Source: Thiothrix litoralis (GTDB lineage Bacteria; Pseudomonadota; Gammaproteobacteria; Thiotrichales; Thiotrichaceae). From it: a stretch of DNA of 64,000 nucleotides. The stretch is from NCBI RefSeq assembly GCF_017901135.1, contig NZ_CP072801.1, forward strand, positions 1,054,001 to 1,118,000. The letters are read 5' to 3'. Both the position numbers and the translations under genes were made by a program. Positions within the stretch are counted from its first letter, which is position 1; every line of letters starts with the position of its first letter. Below the pieces are notes generated by a model that saw only the letters and a list, made by a program, of their open reading frames with translations, did not search any database and had not been told where the DNA came from. Of this stretch, positions 51,481 to 63,877 are shown piece by piece.

Positions 51481-53883
51481 ATGCAAAGTATTCTTTCACG
51501 CATTGCCACCGAATTGGCGGTTCAAGAACAGCAAGTGGCTACTGCTGTTGCCTTGCTGGACGAGGGTTCCACGGTTCCTTTCATCGCTCGTTACCGTAAG
51601 GAAAAAACGGGCGGTCTGGACGATACCCAACTGCGTTACCTCGAAACCCGCTTGGGTAGCTTGCGTGAACTGGAAAAGCGGCGTGAGACGGTGCTCCATT
51701 CTATTCGTGAACAAGGCAAGCTCACCGCAGATCTTGAACAGCAGGTGTTGCAGGCACAAACTCGCACCGAGCTGGAAGATATTTACCTGCCTTACAAGCC
51801 CAAGCGCCGTACCAAAGCGATGATTGCCCGCGAGGCTGGCATCCAGCCCTTGGCAGACGCTTTGCTGGCGAATCCGCAGCTTGACCCTGAAACTGAAGCC
51901 GCCAAGTACCTGAATCCGGCGCTGGAGTTTGCCGATACCAAAACGGTATTGGATGGTGCTCGCCAAATCCTCATGGAAGATTTCGCCGAGAACCCCGAGC
52001 TTAGCGGCAGTTTGCGCGAATACCTGTGGGAGCAGGGCGGGATGGAATCCAGCGTGGTGGAGGGCAAGGAAACAGAAGGTCAGAAGTTCGCCGATTACTT
52101 TGCTTACAACGAAGCCCTGAGCAAAATACCTTCTCACCGTGCTTTGGCGCTATTCCGTGGACGCAATGAAGGCATTCTTGACCTGAAACTGGATGTCACC
52201 GTGGCAGAAGGTGCGACGCACCCTTGTGAAGAAAAAATTGCTAAAGCTTTCAATATTTACGATCAGGGTAGGGCAGCCGACCGTTGGTTGCTGGATACGG
52301 TGCGCTGGACATGGAAAGTTAAACTGCACAGCCGTCTCAGTACTGACCTCAACCTGCGTCTGCGCGAACAGGCTGAAGCCGAAGCTATTCGTGTCTTCGC
52401 CGCCAACCTCAAAGATTTACTGCTGGCAGCACCGGCGGGCGCACGCGCAACGATGGGGCTTGACCCTGGCTTGCGTACTGGCGTGAAAGTCGCGGTGGTC
52501 GATGCGACGGGTAAGTTGCTGGATTTTGCGACCATTTATCCGCATGTGCCCAAAAAGCAGTGGGATCAGTCGATTGCCACGCTGGCCGACATCTGCGCCA
52601 AATACCACGTTGACCTGATCAGCATCGGCAATGGCACGGCTTCCCGCGAAACCGACCAACTGGCGGGGGATCTGATCAGCCGTCATCCTGAACTGAACTT
52701 GTCGAAAGTGGTGGTTTCTGAGGCCGGTGCATCGGTGTATTCCGCTTCTGAACTGGCGGCGAAAGAGTTTCCGTTGCTGGATGTATCCATTCGGGGTGCG
52801 GTATCGATTGCCCGTCGTCTGCAAGACCCCTTGGCAGAATTGGTGAAAATAGACCCGAAATCCATTGGTGTAGGCCAATATCAGCATGACCTGAATCAGC
52901 CGGAACTGGCACGCTCACTGGATGCGGTGGTGGAAGACTGCGTAAACGCGGTAGGCGTGGATGTGAACATGGCATCCGCTGCGCTGCTGGCACGGGTGTC
53001 AGGTTTAAACAGCGGTATTGCCGAAAATATCGTGGAATACCGCAACGACAACGGCGCTTTCCGCAACCGTAATCAGTTGAAAAAAGTGTCGCGCTTGGGG
53101 GCGAAAACCTTTGAACAGGCTGCTGGTTTCTTACGTATCCGTGACGGTGAATACCCGCTGGATGCTTCAGCAGTCCACCCAGAAGCCTACACACTGGTTG
53201 AGCAAATTGCTGCTGTAAACCGCCATCCCTTACAAGAATTGGTCGGTAATAGCGAGCTGGTGAGCAGCCTCAAACCGACGGATTACGTGACCGAGCAGTT
53301 TGGTTTGCCAACCATCCGCGACATTCTGACGGAACTTGAAAAGCCTGGTCGTGACCCGCGTCCTGAATTCGTGACGGCTACCTTCCGTGATGGCGTCAAT
53401 GAACTCATAGACTTGGAAGCAGGCATGATCCTCGAAGGTGTGGTCACTAACGTGGCGAATTTTGGGGCTTTCGTTGATATTGGCGTGCATCAGGATGGTT
53501 TGGTGCATATTTCGCAATTGACCAATAAATTCATCAAAGACCCGCGAGAAGTCGTGCGCACCGGTGATGTGGTCAAAGTGCGTGTGGAAGAGGTTGATGT
53601 GCAACGCAAGCGTATTGCCCTGACCATGCGTTTGGAACCAGCCGAGCAAAAGCCAAACCAACATGCAGAGTCTTCGGAGCCAAGCGCGGTGCAAAAACAC
53701 GCACAGAAATTTGGCAATCGTGAGGAACGTCGCCCGCAGCCGCATTCCGCCAAACCAGCCGCTGACCGCAGAGTGGATAACCGCAAGCCTATGCCTAAAA
53801 AATCCGGGAAAGATGCAGCATCTGCTACAAACTCGGCCATGGGCGATGCTTTAGCGGCAGCGATGGCAAAAATGCGTAAGTAA
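51481..53883 (+). CDS. tex: Tex RNA-binding transcription accessory protein
   Basis: The protein has 800 residues from the ATG at 51481 ([19 protein letters not shown]). In order: the Tex N-terminal helical region with [19 protein letters not shown], a YqgF/RuvC-like domain ([20 protein letters not shown]), helix-hairpin-helix motifs ([20 protein letters not shown] and [15 protein letters not shown]), and an S1 RNA-binding domain ([31 protein letters not shown]). A basic, low-complexity tail extends beyond the S1 domain. Tex helps transcription and RNA turnover. The in-frame ATG at 51445 gives an unconserved leader. Confidence 0.96.
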   Translation: MQSILSRIATELAVQEQQVATAVALLDEGSTVPFIARYRKEKTGGLDDTQLRYLETRLGSLRELEKRRETVLHSIREQGKLTADLEQQVLQAQTRTELEDIYLPYKPKRRTKAMIAREAGIQPLADALLANPQLDPETEAAKYLNPALEFADTKTVLDGARQILMEDFAENPELSGSLREYLWEQGGMESSVVEGKETEGQKFADYFAYNEALSKIPSHRALALFRGRNEGILDLKLDVTVAEGATHPCEEKIAKAFNIYDQGRAADRWLLDTVRWTWKVKLHSRLSTDLNLRLREQAEAEAIRVFAANLKDLLLAAPAGARATMGLDPGLRTGVKVAVVDATGKLLDFATIYPHVPKKQWDQSIATLADICAKYHVDLISIGNGTASRETDQLAGDLISRHPELNLSKVVVSEAGASVYSASELAAKEFPLLDVSIRGAVSIARRLQDPLAELVKIDPKSIGVGQYQHDLNQPELARSLDAVVEDCVNAVGVDVNMASAALLARVSGLNSGIAENIVEYRNDNGAFRNRNQLKKVSRLGAKTFEQAAGFLRIRDGEYPLDASAVHPEAYTLVEQIAAVNRHPLQELVGNSELVSSLKPTDYVTEQFGLPTIRDILTELEKPGRDPRPEFVTATFRDGVNELIDLEAGMILEGVVTNVANFGAFVDIGVHQDGLVHISQLTNKFIKDPREVVRTGDVVKVRVEEVDVQRKRIALTMRLEPAEQKPNQHAESSEPSAVQKHAQKFGNREERRPQPHSAKPAADRRVDNRKPMPKKSGKDAASATNSAMGDALAAAMAKMRK

Positions 53884-53890
53884 TTATAAT

Positions 53891-56590
<2,700 letters not shown>

Positions 56591-56591
<1 letters not shown>

Positions 56592-57085
56592 TGAAAATAC
56601 CGCTGTTTTTCCTGAGTCTGGTTATCTTGCTCGCCGGGTGTGGGGGAGAACTCTTCCACCTGAGGAACAGCAAACCGCTTAACGATTTGATGCGTCAGGG
56701 CATTTACCTGCACGGCGTTGACCCGCGCAGTGATTTTGCCATCGCCTTACGTGAAGGGCTGGAAGATGCCGGGGTTAGCATCAAACAGGATGAAAAAGCG
56801 GCGGCAACGACTTTGAGTATCATCAGTTTTAAGGAAAACCGCTCAGTTTCCGGTTATTCCTCGACCCGGCAGGTGCGCGAATTCAGCCATTCGGTCAGCG
56901 TTAATTTTCGGGTAAAAACCCCTGCTACGCCGGAAGGCGTGGAACGTTCTGTCAATGCAGAACGTTCCCAGGTTTATGATGGTCAATATGTGCTTGGTAC
57001 AGCAGAGGAAGAAAACGTCATCAAGGAAGAGCTGCGTCGGGAAGCGGTACGGCTGATGCTGTTACGTTTGCAAGCTATCAAATAG
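56591..57085 (+). CDS. lptE: LPS-assembly lipoprotein LptE
   Basis: The 164-residue lipoprotein has lipobox LLAGCGG near residue 15 and the LptE pattern LRNSKPLNDLMRQGIYLHGV, YSSTRQVREFSHSVSVNFRV and a C-terminal amphipathic helix (EELRREAVRLMLLRLQAI). LptE plugs the LptD barrel in the outer membrane for LPS insertion. The order leuS-lptE is the standard gammaproteobacterial one. holA, which usually follows, is not here; a convergent dehydrogenase gene ends instead. Confidence 0.92.
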
Positions 57086-57965
57086 CTTTGGCATTTTGCT
57101 GCACGACTTTCGCAATGGCGGACGAATCAAGTTCGCCATTACCTGCATCTACCAAAATTTGCATGTAATCGGCGGCACGTTGTGTTCCCGGCAGATTCAG
57201 GCCAAACGCGGCGATGGTATCCGTTACGATATGCATATCCTTATTATGTAAATGCGCCTTAAAACCGGGCTGGAAATTCTCATCCAGAATCCGCTGTCCG
57301 TGTAATTCCAGCACTTTGGAATAGGCGAACCCACCCAGTAATGCTGCGCGGACTTTTGCAGGGTCAACCCCGGCAGCTTTTGCCATCTCGAAAGCTTCCG
57401 TTACCGCAATCACGGTTTGAGCGGCAATCAGTTGGTTGCAGGCTTTAGCCAGTTGCCCCGCGCCGTGATCGCCAATATGGGTAATGGTTTTACCCATCGT
57501 TTCCAGGGCAGGGCGGACGTAGGTCAAATCATCGGCACTACCACCCACCATGATGGTAAGCGTGGCGGCAATTGCGCCAACATCACCGCCTGAAACCGGC
57601 GCATCCAACATTCGGATACCTTTTTTTGCCAGCTTTGTGGCGATTTCGCGGGTGGCGACGGGTGAAATGGTGCTCATGTCGACGACCAACAAACCCGGCT
57701 TGCCGCCTTCAATAACCCCATTTTCACCCAGTAAAACCGCTTCCACGTCAGGCGTATCCGAGACCATCGAGATCACAATGTCGACATTGGCAGCAAGTGC
57801 CGCCGGGGTTGCATGGAATTCAGCGCCTAATGCGGTCAGTTCTTGCGCCGTTTCAGGGCGGCGGGCGTAAACCGCCAAAGGGAAGCCAGCCTTCATCAGG
57901 TGTTTGCACATGGGGCGTCCCATAATGCCGGGGCCGATCCAGCCGATTTTGGGTTGGGTAGTCAT
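57078..57965 (-). CDS. beta-hydroxyacid dehydrogenase (tartronate-semialdehyde reductase/HIBADH family)
   Basis: This 295-residue protein, from the ATG at 57965, has the NAD(P)-binding GWIGPGIMGRPMCKHLMKAG, the substrate-binding DAPVSGGDVGA and the catalytic Lys in GQLAKACNQLIAAQTV. The closest familiar type is GarR/GlxR, which reduces tartronate semialdehyde to glycerate; 3-hydroxyisobutyrate dehydrogenase cannot be excluded. It converges on lptE with an 8-bp overlap. No glyoxylate carboligase or hyi gene is nearby, so the substrate is uncertain. Confidence 0.9.
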   Translation of the reverse strand: MTTQPKIGWIGPGIMGRPMCKHLMKAGFPLAVYARRPETAQELTALGAEFHATPAALAANVDIVISMVSDTPDVEAVLLGENGVIEGGKPGLLVVDMSTISPVATREIATKLAKKGIRMLDAPVSGGDVGAIAATLTIMVGGSADDLTYVRPALETMGKTITHIGDHGAGQLAKACNQLIAAQTVIAVTEAFEMAKAAGVDPAKVRAALLGGFAYSKVLELHGQRILDENFQPGFKAHLHNKDMHIVTDTIAAFGLNLPGTQRAADYMQILVDAGNGELDSSAIAKVVQQNAKAI

Positions 57966-58070
57966 GGACACGGTGTATATCCTGTAGGTGGTTAAAGGTT
58001 TGGAAGATGTTAGCACAAGCGTGAAAGGTGGTAGAATCTCGCTTTGCTTCGCAACCCCGGTTTATTAAAC

Positions 58071-60212
58071 ATGCAGTCAGACAATGTAACCTCCTTGCAG
58101 TGGTTTTTCGCTTGCCCACAATTTATCGAGCCGTTACTGGCGGATGAGCTAACCCATTGTGGTGCTGAATCCGTCAAAATCGGTCATGCCGGGGTGCAAG
58201 CACTGGGGGATTTACGCTTTGGCTATCGTGCAATGCTGTGGAGTCGTTTGGCTTCCCGCGCTACCTTGCAACTGGCGCAAGGCTTCGGCAAAGATCAGGC
58301 CGAATTGCAGGCACTGATTGATTCCATCGACTGGCAACAGCATTTGCGCCCGGAGGGTACGCTGAAGGTGCGTTTCTTTGGGCTGAATGACGATATTCGC
58401 AATACTCAGTTTGGGGCGCAGTGGGTCAAAGACCAGATCGGCGACCAATTCCGCAGCCAGCATGGGGTGCGTCCCAGTGTCAGCAATACGCCGGATTTGG
58501 TGGTTGTGGTTAACCTGCACAAAGGCAATGCCAGCATTGGTATCGAGCTTAATCAGCACAGTTTGCACCAGCGTGGCTACCGTGATTTGGGTACTCATGC
58601 GCCGATCCGTGAAAATTTGGCGGCTGCGGTGCTGGTACGTGCCGGGTGGCCTGAATTAATTGCCAGCGATGCAGAAACGGTGGCGTTGATTGACCCCCAA
58701 TGTGCGGCTGCGACTTTTCTGATCGAAGGCGCGTTGATGGCCTTCGATATTGCCCCCGGCTTATTGCGCGAACACACGGTGGCGGAACGTTGGCTGGGTC
58801 ATGATGTCGATTTGTGGCAAGAGCTATTGGAAGAAGCGCAGCAACGCCGTACTAGCGGGCTTGCGCACACCGAACGCTTCGAGTTTTGGGGTAATGACAG
58901 CCATACAGCAGCAGTGATGGCCGCGCGTGCGGATTGGCGTTCTACCGATTTACCCGCCGCCCGCTGGACGCAATGTGATCTCAATGCAATGCCTGCGCCA
59001 ACGTTGGCTGCGGTGGGGTTGGTCATCAACAGTCCAACGATTGAAGCCAGTGCCAATGTGGTGACCTTGCGCCCACTGTTTGATGCATTGGGGACGTGGA
59101 TGGCAAGCCTGCCCTCAACATACCGGGGTGCACTGTTTGCTGAAGCAGATGTGCCGATTGCCTTGACCAATTTGTTCTACAGTAAGGAATACCGTTTCCT
59201 CAACAGCGAAACCGAGTGCAAACTTTATACCTTCGATAAGCTGGCGCAAAAAGAACGCCCAACTGAGTGGATTTCAGACGATCTTGCTAACCGCATTACC
59301 AAAAACCTGCGCAAGCTGAAAAACTTTATTAAGCAAGGGCATACCGATGCATACCGTGTTTATGACATGGATATTCCCGAATATGCGATTGCCGTCGACC
59401 GTTATGCTGACTGGTTGCATGTGCAGGAGTACGCGCCACCGAAGAGTATTGATGAAAAAGCAGCGGAACAACGTTTGCAGCAAGCCTTGTTGACGCTTCC
59501 AGCGGCTCTTGGTGTTGATCCGAAAAAAGTCGTTTTAAAACAACGTCGTCAGCAAAAAGGCAAGAATCAGTATGAGAAACAGGGGCGGGCAGAACAAGCC
59601 TTGATCGTCAGCGAGCATGGGGTGCGTTTCAAGATTAACTTGAGCGATTATCTGGATACTGGCCTGTTTCTTGATCATCGCCCGATACGTTACTGGTTGC
59701 AGCAACACGCGAAGGGTCAGAAAGTGTTGAACCTGTTTTGCTATACCGGTACTGCTAGCGTCCATGCGGCGGTGGGGGGAGCTAATCGGGTCGATAGTGT
59801 CGATATGTCCGCCACTTATCTGGAATGGGCAAAGGAGAATTTCAGCTTAAATGATTTGCAACATGACCCTTACCGGCGTTACCGCTTTATTCAGGCTAAC
59901 GTGTTGGAGTGGTTGTATGACTGCGATGAATATTACGACCTGATTTTTCTTGATCCGCCAACCTTCAGCAATTCCAAGCGAATGCAGGATACCTTTGATG
60001 TACAACGTGACCATTTGGCCTTGATTGATGATGCCATGCGGGTATTGTCGGCGGATGGCACGCTGATTTTTTCCAACAATTTCCGCAAGTTCAAGCTGGA
60101 TGCTGAAGTTGAGGAAAGGTATATAGTGCAAGATTATCGCAAGCAGTCATTGCCGTTAGATTTTGAACGTGACCCTAAAATACATGGCTGCTGGCTAATC
60201 CGTAAAAAGTGA
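58071..60212 (+). CDS. rlmL: RlmKL-type bifunctional 23S rRNA methyltransferase with degenerate RlmL half
   Basis: The protein has 713 residues from the ATG at 58071. The N-terminal THUMP region and RlmL half (about 1-380) precede the RlmK half (about 390-713). The RlmK half is intact: GQKVLNLFCYTGTASVHAAV, SVDMSATYLEWAKENF and LIFLDPPTFSNSKRM. In the RlmL half the expected DPMCGSGT motif reads DPQCAAATF and the expected NPPYGER reads NSPTIEAS, so SAM binding and catalysis look lost. E. coli RlmKL makes m2G2445 (RlmL half) and m7G2069 (RlmK half). Here m7G2069 alone is predicted. The length and order match the family. Confidence 0.93.
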   Translation: MQSDNVTSLQWFFACPQFIEPLLADELTHCGAESVKIGHAGVQALGDLRFGYRAMLWSRLASRATLQLAQGFGKDQAELQALIDSIDWQQHLRPEGTLKVRFFGLNDDIRNTQFGAQWVKDQIGDQFRSQHGVRPSVSNTPDLVVVVNLHKGNASIGIELNQHSLHQRGYRDLGTHAPIRENLAAAVLVRAGWPELIASDAETVALIDPQCAAATFLIEGALMAFDIAPGLLREHTVAERWLGHDVDLWQELLEEAQQRRTSGLAHTERFEFWGNDSHTAAVMAARADWRSTDLPAARWTQCDLNAMPAPTLAAVGLVINSPTIEASANVVTLRPLFDALGTWMASLPSTYRGALFAEADVPIALTNLFYSKEYRFLNSETECKLYTFDKLAQKERPTEWISDDLANRITKNLRKLKNFIKQGHTDAYRVYDMDIPEYAIAVDRYADWLHVQEYAPPKSIDEKAAEQRLQQALLTLPAALGVDPKKVVLKQRRQQKGKNQYEKQGRAEQALIVSEHGVRFKINLSDYLDTGLFLDHRPIRYWLQQHAKGQKVLNLFCYTGTASVHAAVGGANRVDSVDMSATYLEWAKENFSLNDLQHDPYRRYRFIQANVLEWLYDCDEYYDLIFLDPPTFSNSKRMQDTFDVQRDHLALIDDAMRVLSADGTLIFSNNFRKFKLDAEVEERYIVQDYRKQSLPLDFERDPKIHGCWLIRKK

Positions 60213-60344
60213 TGACATCCGATAAATTGTCGTTGGTCGGATAAATTTTACCCTTATTCTGATAAAAGTGAGACAGAATCAGAATCACACTTATAATAGT
60301 GCATTGTGAATCTTCTCAAATAAATCAATGGATTAAGTTTATTT

Positions 60345-61241
60345 ATGGATATAAGGGATAGCCATCCGGCGATACTAATAACGACCGGACTTGTATTTTC
60401 TTCTTTGCTGGTAGCATGTGGAGGAGGTAACTCTGGAACAGCATCCACGACCGATACAGGAAATACCAGTAACACAGCGATTACGACACCTACCACAAGC
60501 AGTAGTACTGGTGCTAGTACTACTGCCTCTATACCTACCGTCGTTACGCCAGATCCTGAACCCGTTGTTGTTACAACTCCGCCTCCTGAATCACGCTACC
60601 TCAAGCTGGATATGGGAGGGAATCCATTACCTACGGATGCCCAAAGCTGGAGCTGTGTAAAAGACAAAGAAACCGGGCTGGTCTGGGAAACCAAGACGGA
60701 TGATGGCGGCTTGCAGGATAGGGATTGGCGTTATCGTCACTTTCATAACTTCAGCGGTTATGCTTCCTCAGTTGACTACAATGGTCAGGTATTGTGCCAA
60801 AACCTTGGCTCAGCTTCATGCGATGCTTATAGCTACGTTAACGCGCTTAAAGGTTCCGGGGTTTGTGGCAGAAACGACTGGCGCTTGCCAACAATGGCCG
60901 AATTGTTGAGTTTGATCGAGTACCATGCTGATGGTCAACCACTGAATATTGACCGTACTTATTTCGCTGATACCAACGGAAAAGGCCCGTATTGTTCTGA
61001 AAATACGATTAGAAACCCGGATGACTGTGGCTACGCTCCCGGTAGCAACGTAACTTACAATGCCGATGGTCGCATAGAATGCAATTACCAAGGTGTTGAT
61101 TACGGTGTGAAGGTACGTGCTGATAATCCACGCGGCGATAGCATGATAGCCCTGAGATTTTCGGGTGAAGTGCAGGATGGCAAGACCGTTTACCCTAATG
61201 CCAACTGGATTTGTTATACACGTTTGGTCGGTGGAAGTTAA
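60345..61241 (+). CDS. DUF1566 lipoprotein
   Basis: This is a 298-residue lipoprotein with lipobox LLVACGGG and a long Thr/Ser/Pro-rich linker (about 30-85). The rest is a DUF1566 (Lcl C-terminal-like) domain: WSCVKDKETGLVWETKTDDG, CGRNDWRLPTMAELLSLIEY and the C-terminal RFSGEVQDGK. Such domains are found in surface adhesins and in variable lipoproteins of filamentous sulfur bacteria. Several Cys in the domain suggest disulfides. It stands alone in AT-rich DNA between rlmL and the DUF3987 gene. Confidence 0.85.
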   Translation: MDIRDSHPAILITTGLVFSSLLVACGGGNSGTASTTDTGNTSNTAITTPTTSSSTGASTTASIPTVVTPDPEPVVVTTPPPESRYLKLDMGGNPLPTDAQSWSCVKDKETGLVWETKTDDGGLQDRDWRYRHFHNFSGYASSVDYNGQVLCQNLGSASCDAYSYVNALKGSGVCGRNDWRLPTMAELLSLIEYHADGQPLNIDRTYFADTNGKGPYCSENTIRNPDDCGYAPGSNVTYNADGRIECNYQGVDYGVKVRADNPRGDSMIALRFSGEVQDGKTVYPNANWICYTRLVGGS

Positions 61242-61317
61242 TAACTAAAACCTCTAAAAAGAGGCACTTGAAAGGTATTTTTCAATGTCTCTTTGACTGT
61301 ATAAGAGTTAAATTTTT

Positions 61318-61415
61318 AAACGTACTTACGTAAAAATAATTAATTTCATTAAAATTAGTAAGTTATGTTGTTTTAATTCTGGATAATTACTGTATAATTA
61401 AACGTACTTAGTTAC
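61318..61415. repeat. ACTTA-motif cluster upstream of the DUF3987 gene
   Basis: AAACGTACTTACGTAA (61318-61333) and AAACGTACTTAGTTAC (61400-61415) share the 10-mer AAACGTACTTA plus a similar tail, with an inverted relative TTAGTAAGTTA at about 61355-61365 between them. All lie in a 188-bp AT-rich gap before the ATG at 61430. Confidence 0.5.
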
Positions 61416-61429
61416 CGAGGGATAACACC

Positions 61430-62725
61430 ATGAGCAACGTCGTCAAGCTGCCTGATACGGGTTCATACAATACGATTGAGATCGAAGAAGCGCCGTCAGA
61501 ATTTCCGATACCACACGAAGGTTGTTACTACGGCATTGCCGGACGTTTTGCCTTTGAAGCTTGCCAACAATCTGAGGCTGACCCGATTGGGGTGCTGATC
61601 CATTTATTGACGTGGGCAGGGGCTTATTTTGGTAACAAGGCTGTGCTGCGTCTGGGGGATGTTGAAGCACCACCACGGCTGTTTAGTGTCACGGCGAGTT
61701 CTGCTGGTGGGGGGAAGGGCACTGCCGCAGCCCCCGTTAGGAAGCTCATGCTGGATTACGTGGGCGTGCAACTTCGTAAAATGGGCTTGCCTTTGGCACT
61801 TTACCGCGATGGCCCGATGTCGAGCGGGGAGGGGTTGGCTTGGGCGGTACGTGACCCTGCGGATACTGACGATGAGGATGGTAATCCTACTGATAAGGGC
61901 GTTACCGACAAACGCTTGATGATCCTTGAAGAAGAATTTGCGGCTGTGTTACAGGCTGCCCGCCGCGAAGGTAATACCGTTTCAGCCGCGATCCGCCGCT
62001 TTTGGGATACCGGTAACTTTTCACCGTTAACCAAAAATAACCGCGTGACGGTTACTGATGCGCATGTGTGTTTCGTCGGTCACATTACCTATGAAGAATT
62101 GGTGAAGCGCTTAGAACAAAGTGAATATGCTACGGCACTCGCCAGTCGTATTCTGTGGATCTGTGTGCGTCGTCCGAAAATTGTTGCTATCCCAGAAAGC
62201 ATCCCAGTCGTCAAAATGCTGCATTACGCGGATGCCGTCGCTAAAGCGGTTCAGTTTTCCAGTGATGTTAACGAATTGTCGCTGTCACCCGAATCCCTGG
62301 AATTGTGGAGCACCTTGGCGTTGTCGCTGGCGAAAGTGAATTCTCCGATGTCAGAGCGTTCACGTGTCCAAGTATTACGGCTTGCCTGTATTTTTGCCTT
62401 GCTGGATTGTGAAGAGCAGGTTGCGCCGCAACATTTACAGGCGGCCACTCATATCTGGGATTATTGCCTCGGCAGCGTCGCCTACATCTTTGAAGGGGAG
62501 CAGAACGAGGACGAAGGCAAGATCATGGCAGCATTGCGTAAACACGGTAAGTTGACCACCACCCAAATTAGGGTCAACGTTTTTCAACAGAATATCAAAT
62601 CTGCTGCGATGAATACTTTGCTGAAGTCACTAGAAACACAAGGCAGAGTCAAGCGAACGGTAAAACAACGTTCTGACGGGCGTAGTGGCAAACCAGCTAC
62701 CTTCTTTGAGCTAGTAAAAAACTAA
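61430..62725 (+). CDS. DUF3987-like protein (phage/plasmid primase-helicase type)
   Basis: This 431-residue protein has a variant P-loop region VTASSAGGGKGTAAAPVRKL near residue 88, ILEEEFAAVLQAARREGNTV, an AAIRRFWDTGNFSPLTKNNR block and HVCFVGHITYEELVKRL. A C-terminal winged-helix segment follows (KHGKLTTTQIRVNVFQQNIK). This layout fits DUF3987 proteins, found on phages, plasmids and integrative elements and related to primase-associated helicases. It probably works in element replication. The gene is flanked by ACTTA-type repeats on both sides and followed by a tyrosine recombinase, suggesting one mobile unit. Confidence 0.78.
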   Translation: MSNVVKLPDTGSYNTIEIEEAPSEFPIPHEGCYYGIAGRFAFEACQQSEADPIGVLIHLLTWAGAYFGNKAVLRLGDVEAPPRLFSVTASSAGGGKGTAAAPVRKLMLDYVGVQLRKMGLPLALYRDGPMSSGEGLAWAVRDPADTDDEDGNPTDKGVTDKRLMILEEEFAAVLQAARREGNTVSAAIRRFWDTGNFSPLTKNNRVTVTDAHVCFVGHITYEELVKRLEQSEYATALASRILWICVRRPKIVAIPESIPVVKMLHYADAVAKAVQFSSDVNELSLSPESLELWSTLALSLAKVNSPMSERSRVQVLRLACIFALLDCEEQVAPQHLQAATHIWDYCLGSVAYIFEGEQNEDEGKIMAALRKHGKLTTTQIRVNVFQQNIKSAAMNTLLKSLETQGRVKRTVKQRSDGRSGKPATFFELVKN

Positions 62726-62823
62726 ATACGTAAAATACTTAATAAGTATTCAATATTAAATCTCACTAAGTAATTACTATGAAAGAGTATTTTTTCTAAA
62801 TATGTTTTTACGTAGTAAGTTTT
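62724..62823. repeat. ACTTA-motif cluster downstream of the DUF3987 gene
   Basis: AATACGTAAAATACTTAATAAG (written here in parts: AAATACGTAAAA, AATACTTA-A-TAAGTATT as an 8-bp palindrome), then ACTAAGTAATTAC at 62765-62777 and TTTTACGTAGTAAGTTTT at 62806-62823. These are relatives, direct or inverted, of the upstream AAACGTACTTA motifs. Confidence 0.45.
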
Positions 62824-62838
62824 ATTATCAATAGTAAT

Positions 62839-62868
62839 AACTTCCGATAAGTGTTATTCTCGGAAGTT
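62839..62868. promoter_or_regulatory. 9-12-9 perfect inverted repeat before the recombinase gene
   Basis: AACTTCCGA (62839-62847) and TCGGAAGTT (62860-62868) are perfectly complementary with a 12-bp spacer, ending 20 bp before the recombinase ATG. It could be an operator or a recombination core site. Confidence 0.5.
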
Positions 62869-62888
62869 GTCTTGATAAGGGGAAATTG

Positions 62889-63830
62889 ATGGATATTTCG
62901 TCGATAGAACAAAAGATACCCTGTGTTAGTGAACAAGCTCATCACTTTGTTGTAGAAGCAACGAGTACAGCTACACGCAAGGCTTACCGTACTGATATAA
63001 AAATTTTTGCTGAATGGTGCGAGGCAAGAAGCCTTTCTATCATTCCTGCTAACGCAGTGACGGTTGCTGACTTTCTTGCTAGCCAAGCGAATGAAGGGGT
63101 TTCTCCTTCAACCCTGAATCGACGGGTTGCTGCTATTCGTTATGCTCATGAAGCGGCAGGATACTCAACACCGACATCTGATAAATTGGTCAGTGTTACT
63201 TTAAAGGGTATCCGTAGAAGTAGCGGGGTACGTGCTACCAAAAAATCAGCGGCAACTATAGATAAAATCTACCAAATGATCGCGCAATGTAATATTAAAA
63301 CCTTGCAAGGCAAACGTGACAAAGCGGTTTTGTTGTTAGGGTTTGCAGGAGCGTTTCGTCGCTCTGAATTAGTTGGCTTAACAGTGGCAGATTTAGAAGA
63401 AGTTTCTGATGGACTAAAAGTCTTAATAAGGAAATCTAAAACTGACCAAGAGAGAGAAGGCCATACGATTGCTATCTTGAATGGACGTTTAAATGTTGTA
63501 GGTGTACTACAAGACTACTTAACATCTGCTGGAATTAAGGAAGGCGCAATTTTTAGACCTATTACAAAAAACGGAAAAATTCGCAAACAAACTTTAAGTG
63601 ATCGTTCGGTTGCTGAGATTGTTAAGCGATATGCAATGGCAGCAGGTTTGAATCCTAATGAATTTAGTGGACATAGTTTACGTTCAGGATTCATTACTTC
63701 AGCGGCTGAGGCTGGCGCTAACCTATTCAAAATAATGGATATTTCTAGACATAAATCGGTACAAACGGTAAAAAGTTATGTACGTAATGCTGAATTATTT
63801 AAAAATCACGCAGGGAATAGTTTTCTGTAA
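62889..63830 (+). CDS. tyrosine recombinase/integrase
   Basis: The protein has 313 residues from the ATG at 62889, with AAGGGG upstream; a TTG three bases earlier is not favoured. The N-terminal SAM-like domain (TRKAYRTDIKIFAEWCEARS) is followed by a catalytic domain with the first Arg in GFAGAFRRSELVGLTV, the HSLRSGFITSA box and a C-terminal SRHKSVQTVKSYVR with Tyr. All core residues are present. It is expected to catalyse site-specific integration or resolution. AT-rich neighbours and the adjacent DUF3987 gene point to an integrative element between rlmL and aspS; ends are not found. Confidence 0.9.
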   Translation: MDISSIEQKIPCVSEQAHHFVVEATSTATRKAYRTDIKIFAEWCEARSLSIIPANAVTVADFLASQANEGVSPSTLNRRVAAIRYAHEAAGYSTPTSDKLVSVTLKGIRRSSGVRATKKSAATIDKIYQMIAQCNIKTLQGKRDKAVLLLGFAGAFRRSELVGLTVADLEEVSDGLKVLIRKSKTDQEREGHTIAILNGRLNVVGVLQDYLTSAGIKEGAIFRPITKNGKIRKQTLSDRSVAEIVKRYAMAAGLNPNEFSGHSLRSGFITSAAEAGANLFKIMDISRHKSVQTVKSYVRNAELFKNHAGNSFL

Positions 63831-63831
63831 T

Positions 63832-63864
63832 AAAATCATCCTACTGATTCAGCAGGATGATTTT
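63832..63864. terminator. bidirectional terminator between recombinase and aspS
   Basis: Stem AAAATCATCCT (63832-63842) with AGGATGATTTT (63854-63864), and an inner CTGA-T-TCAG. A/T runs on both sides of the stem let it work for both convergent genes. Confidence 0.85.
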
Positions 63865-63877
63865 ATATCGCTAGATA

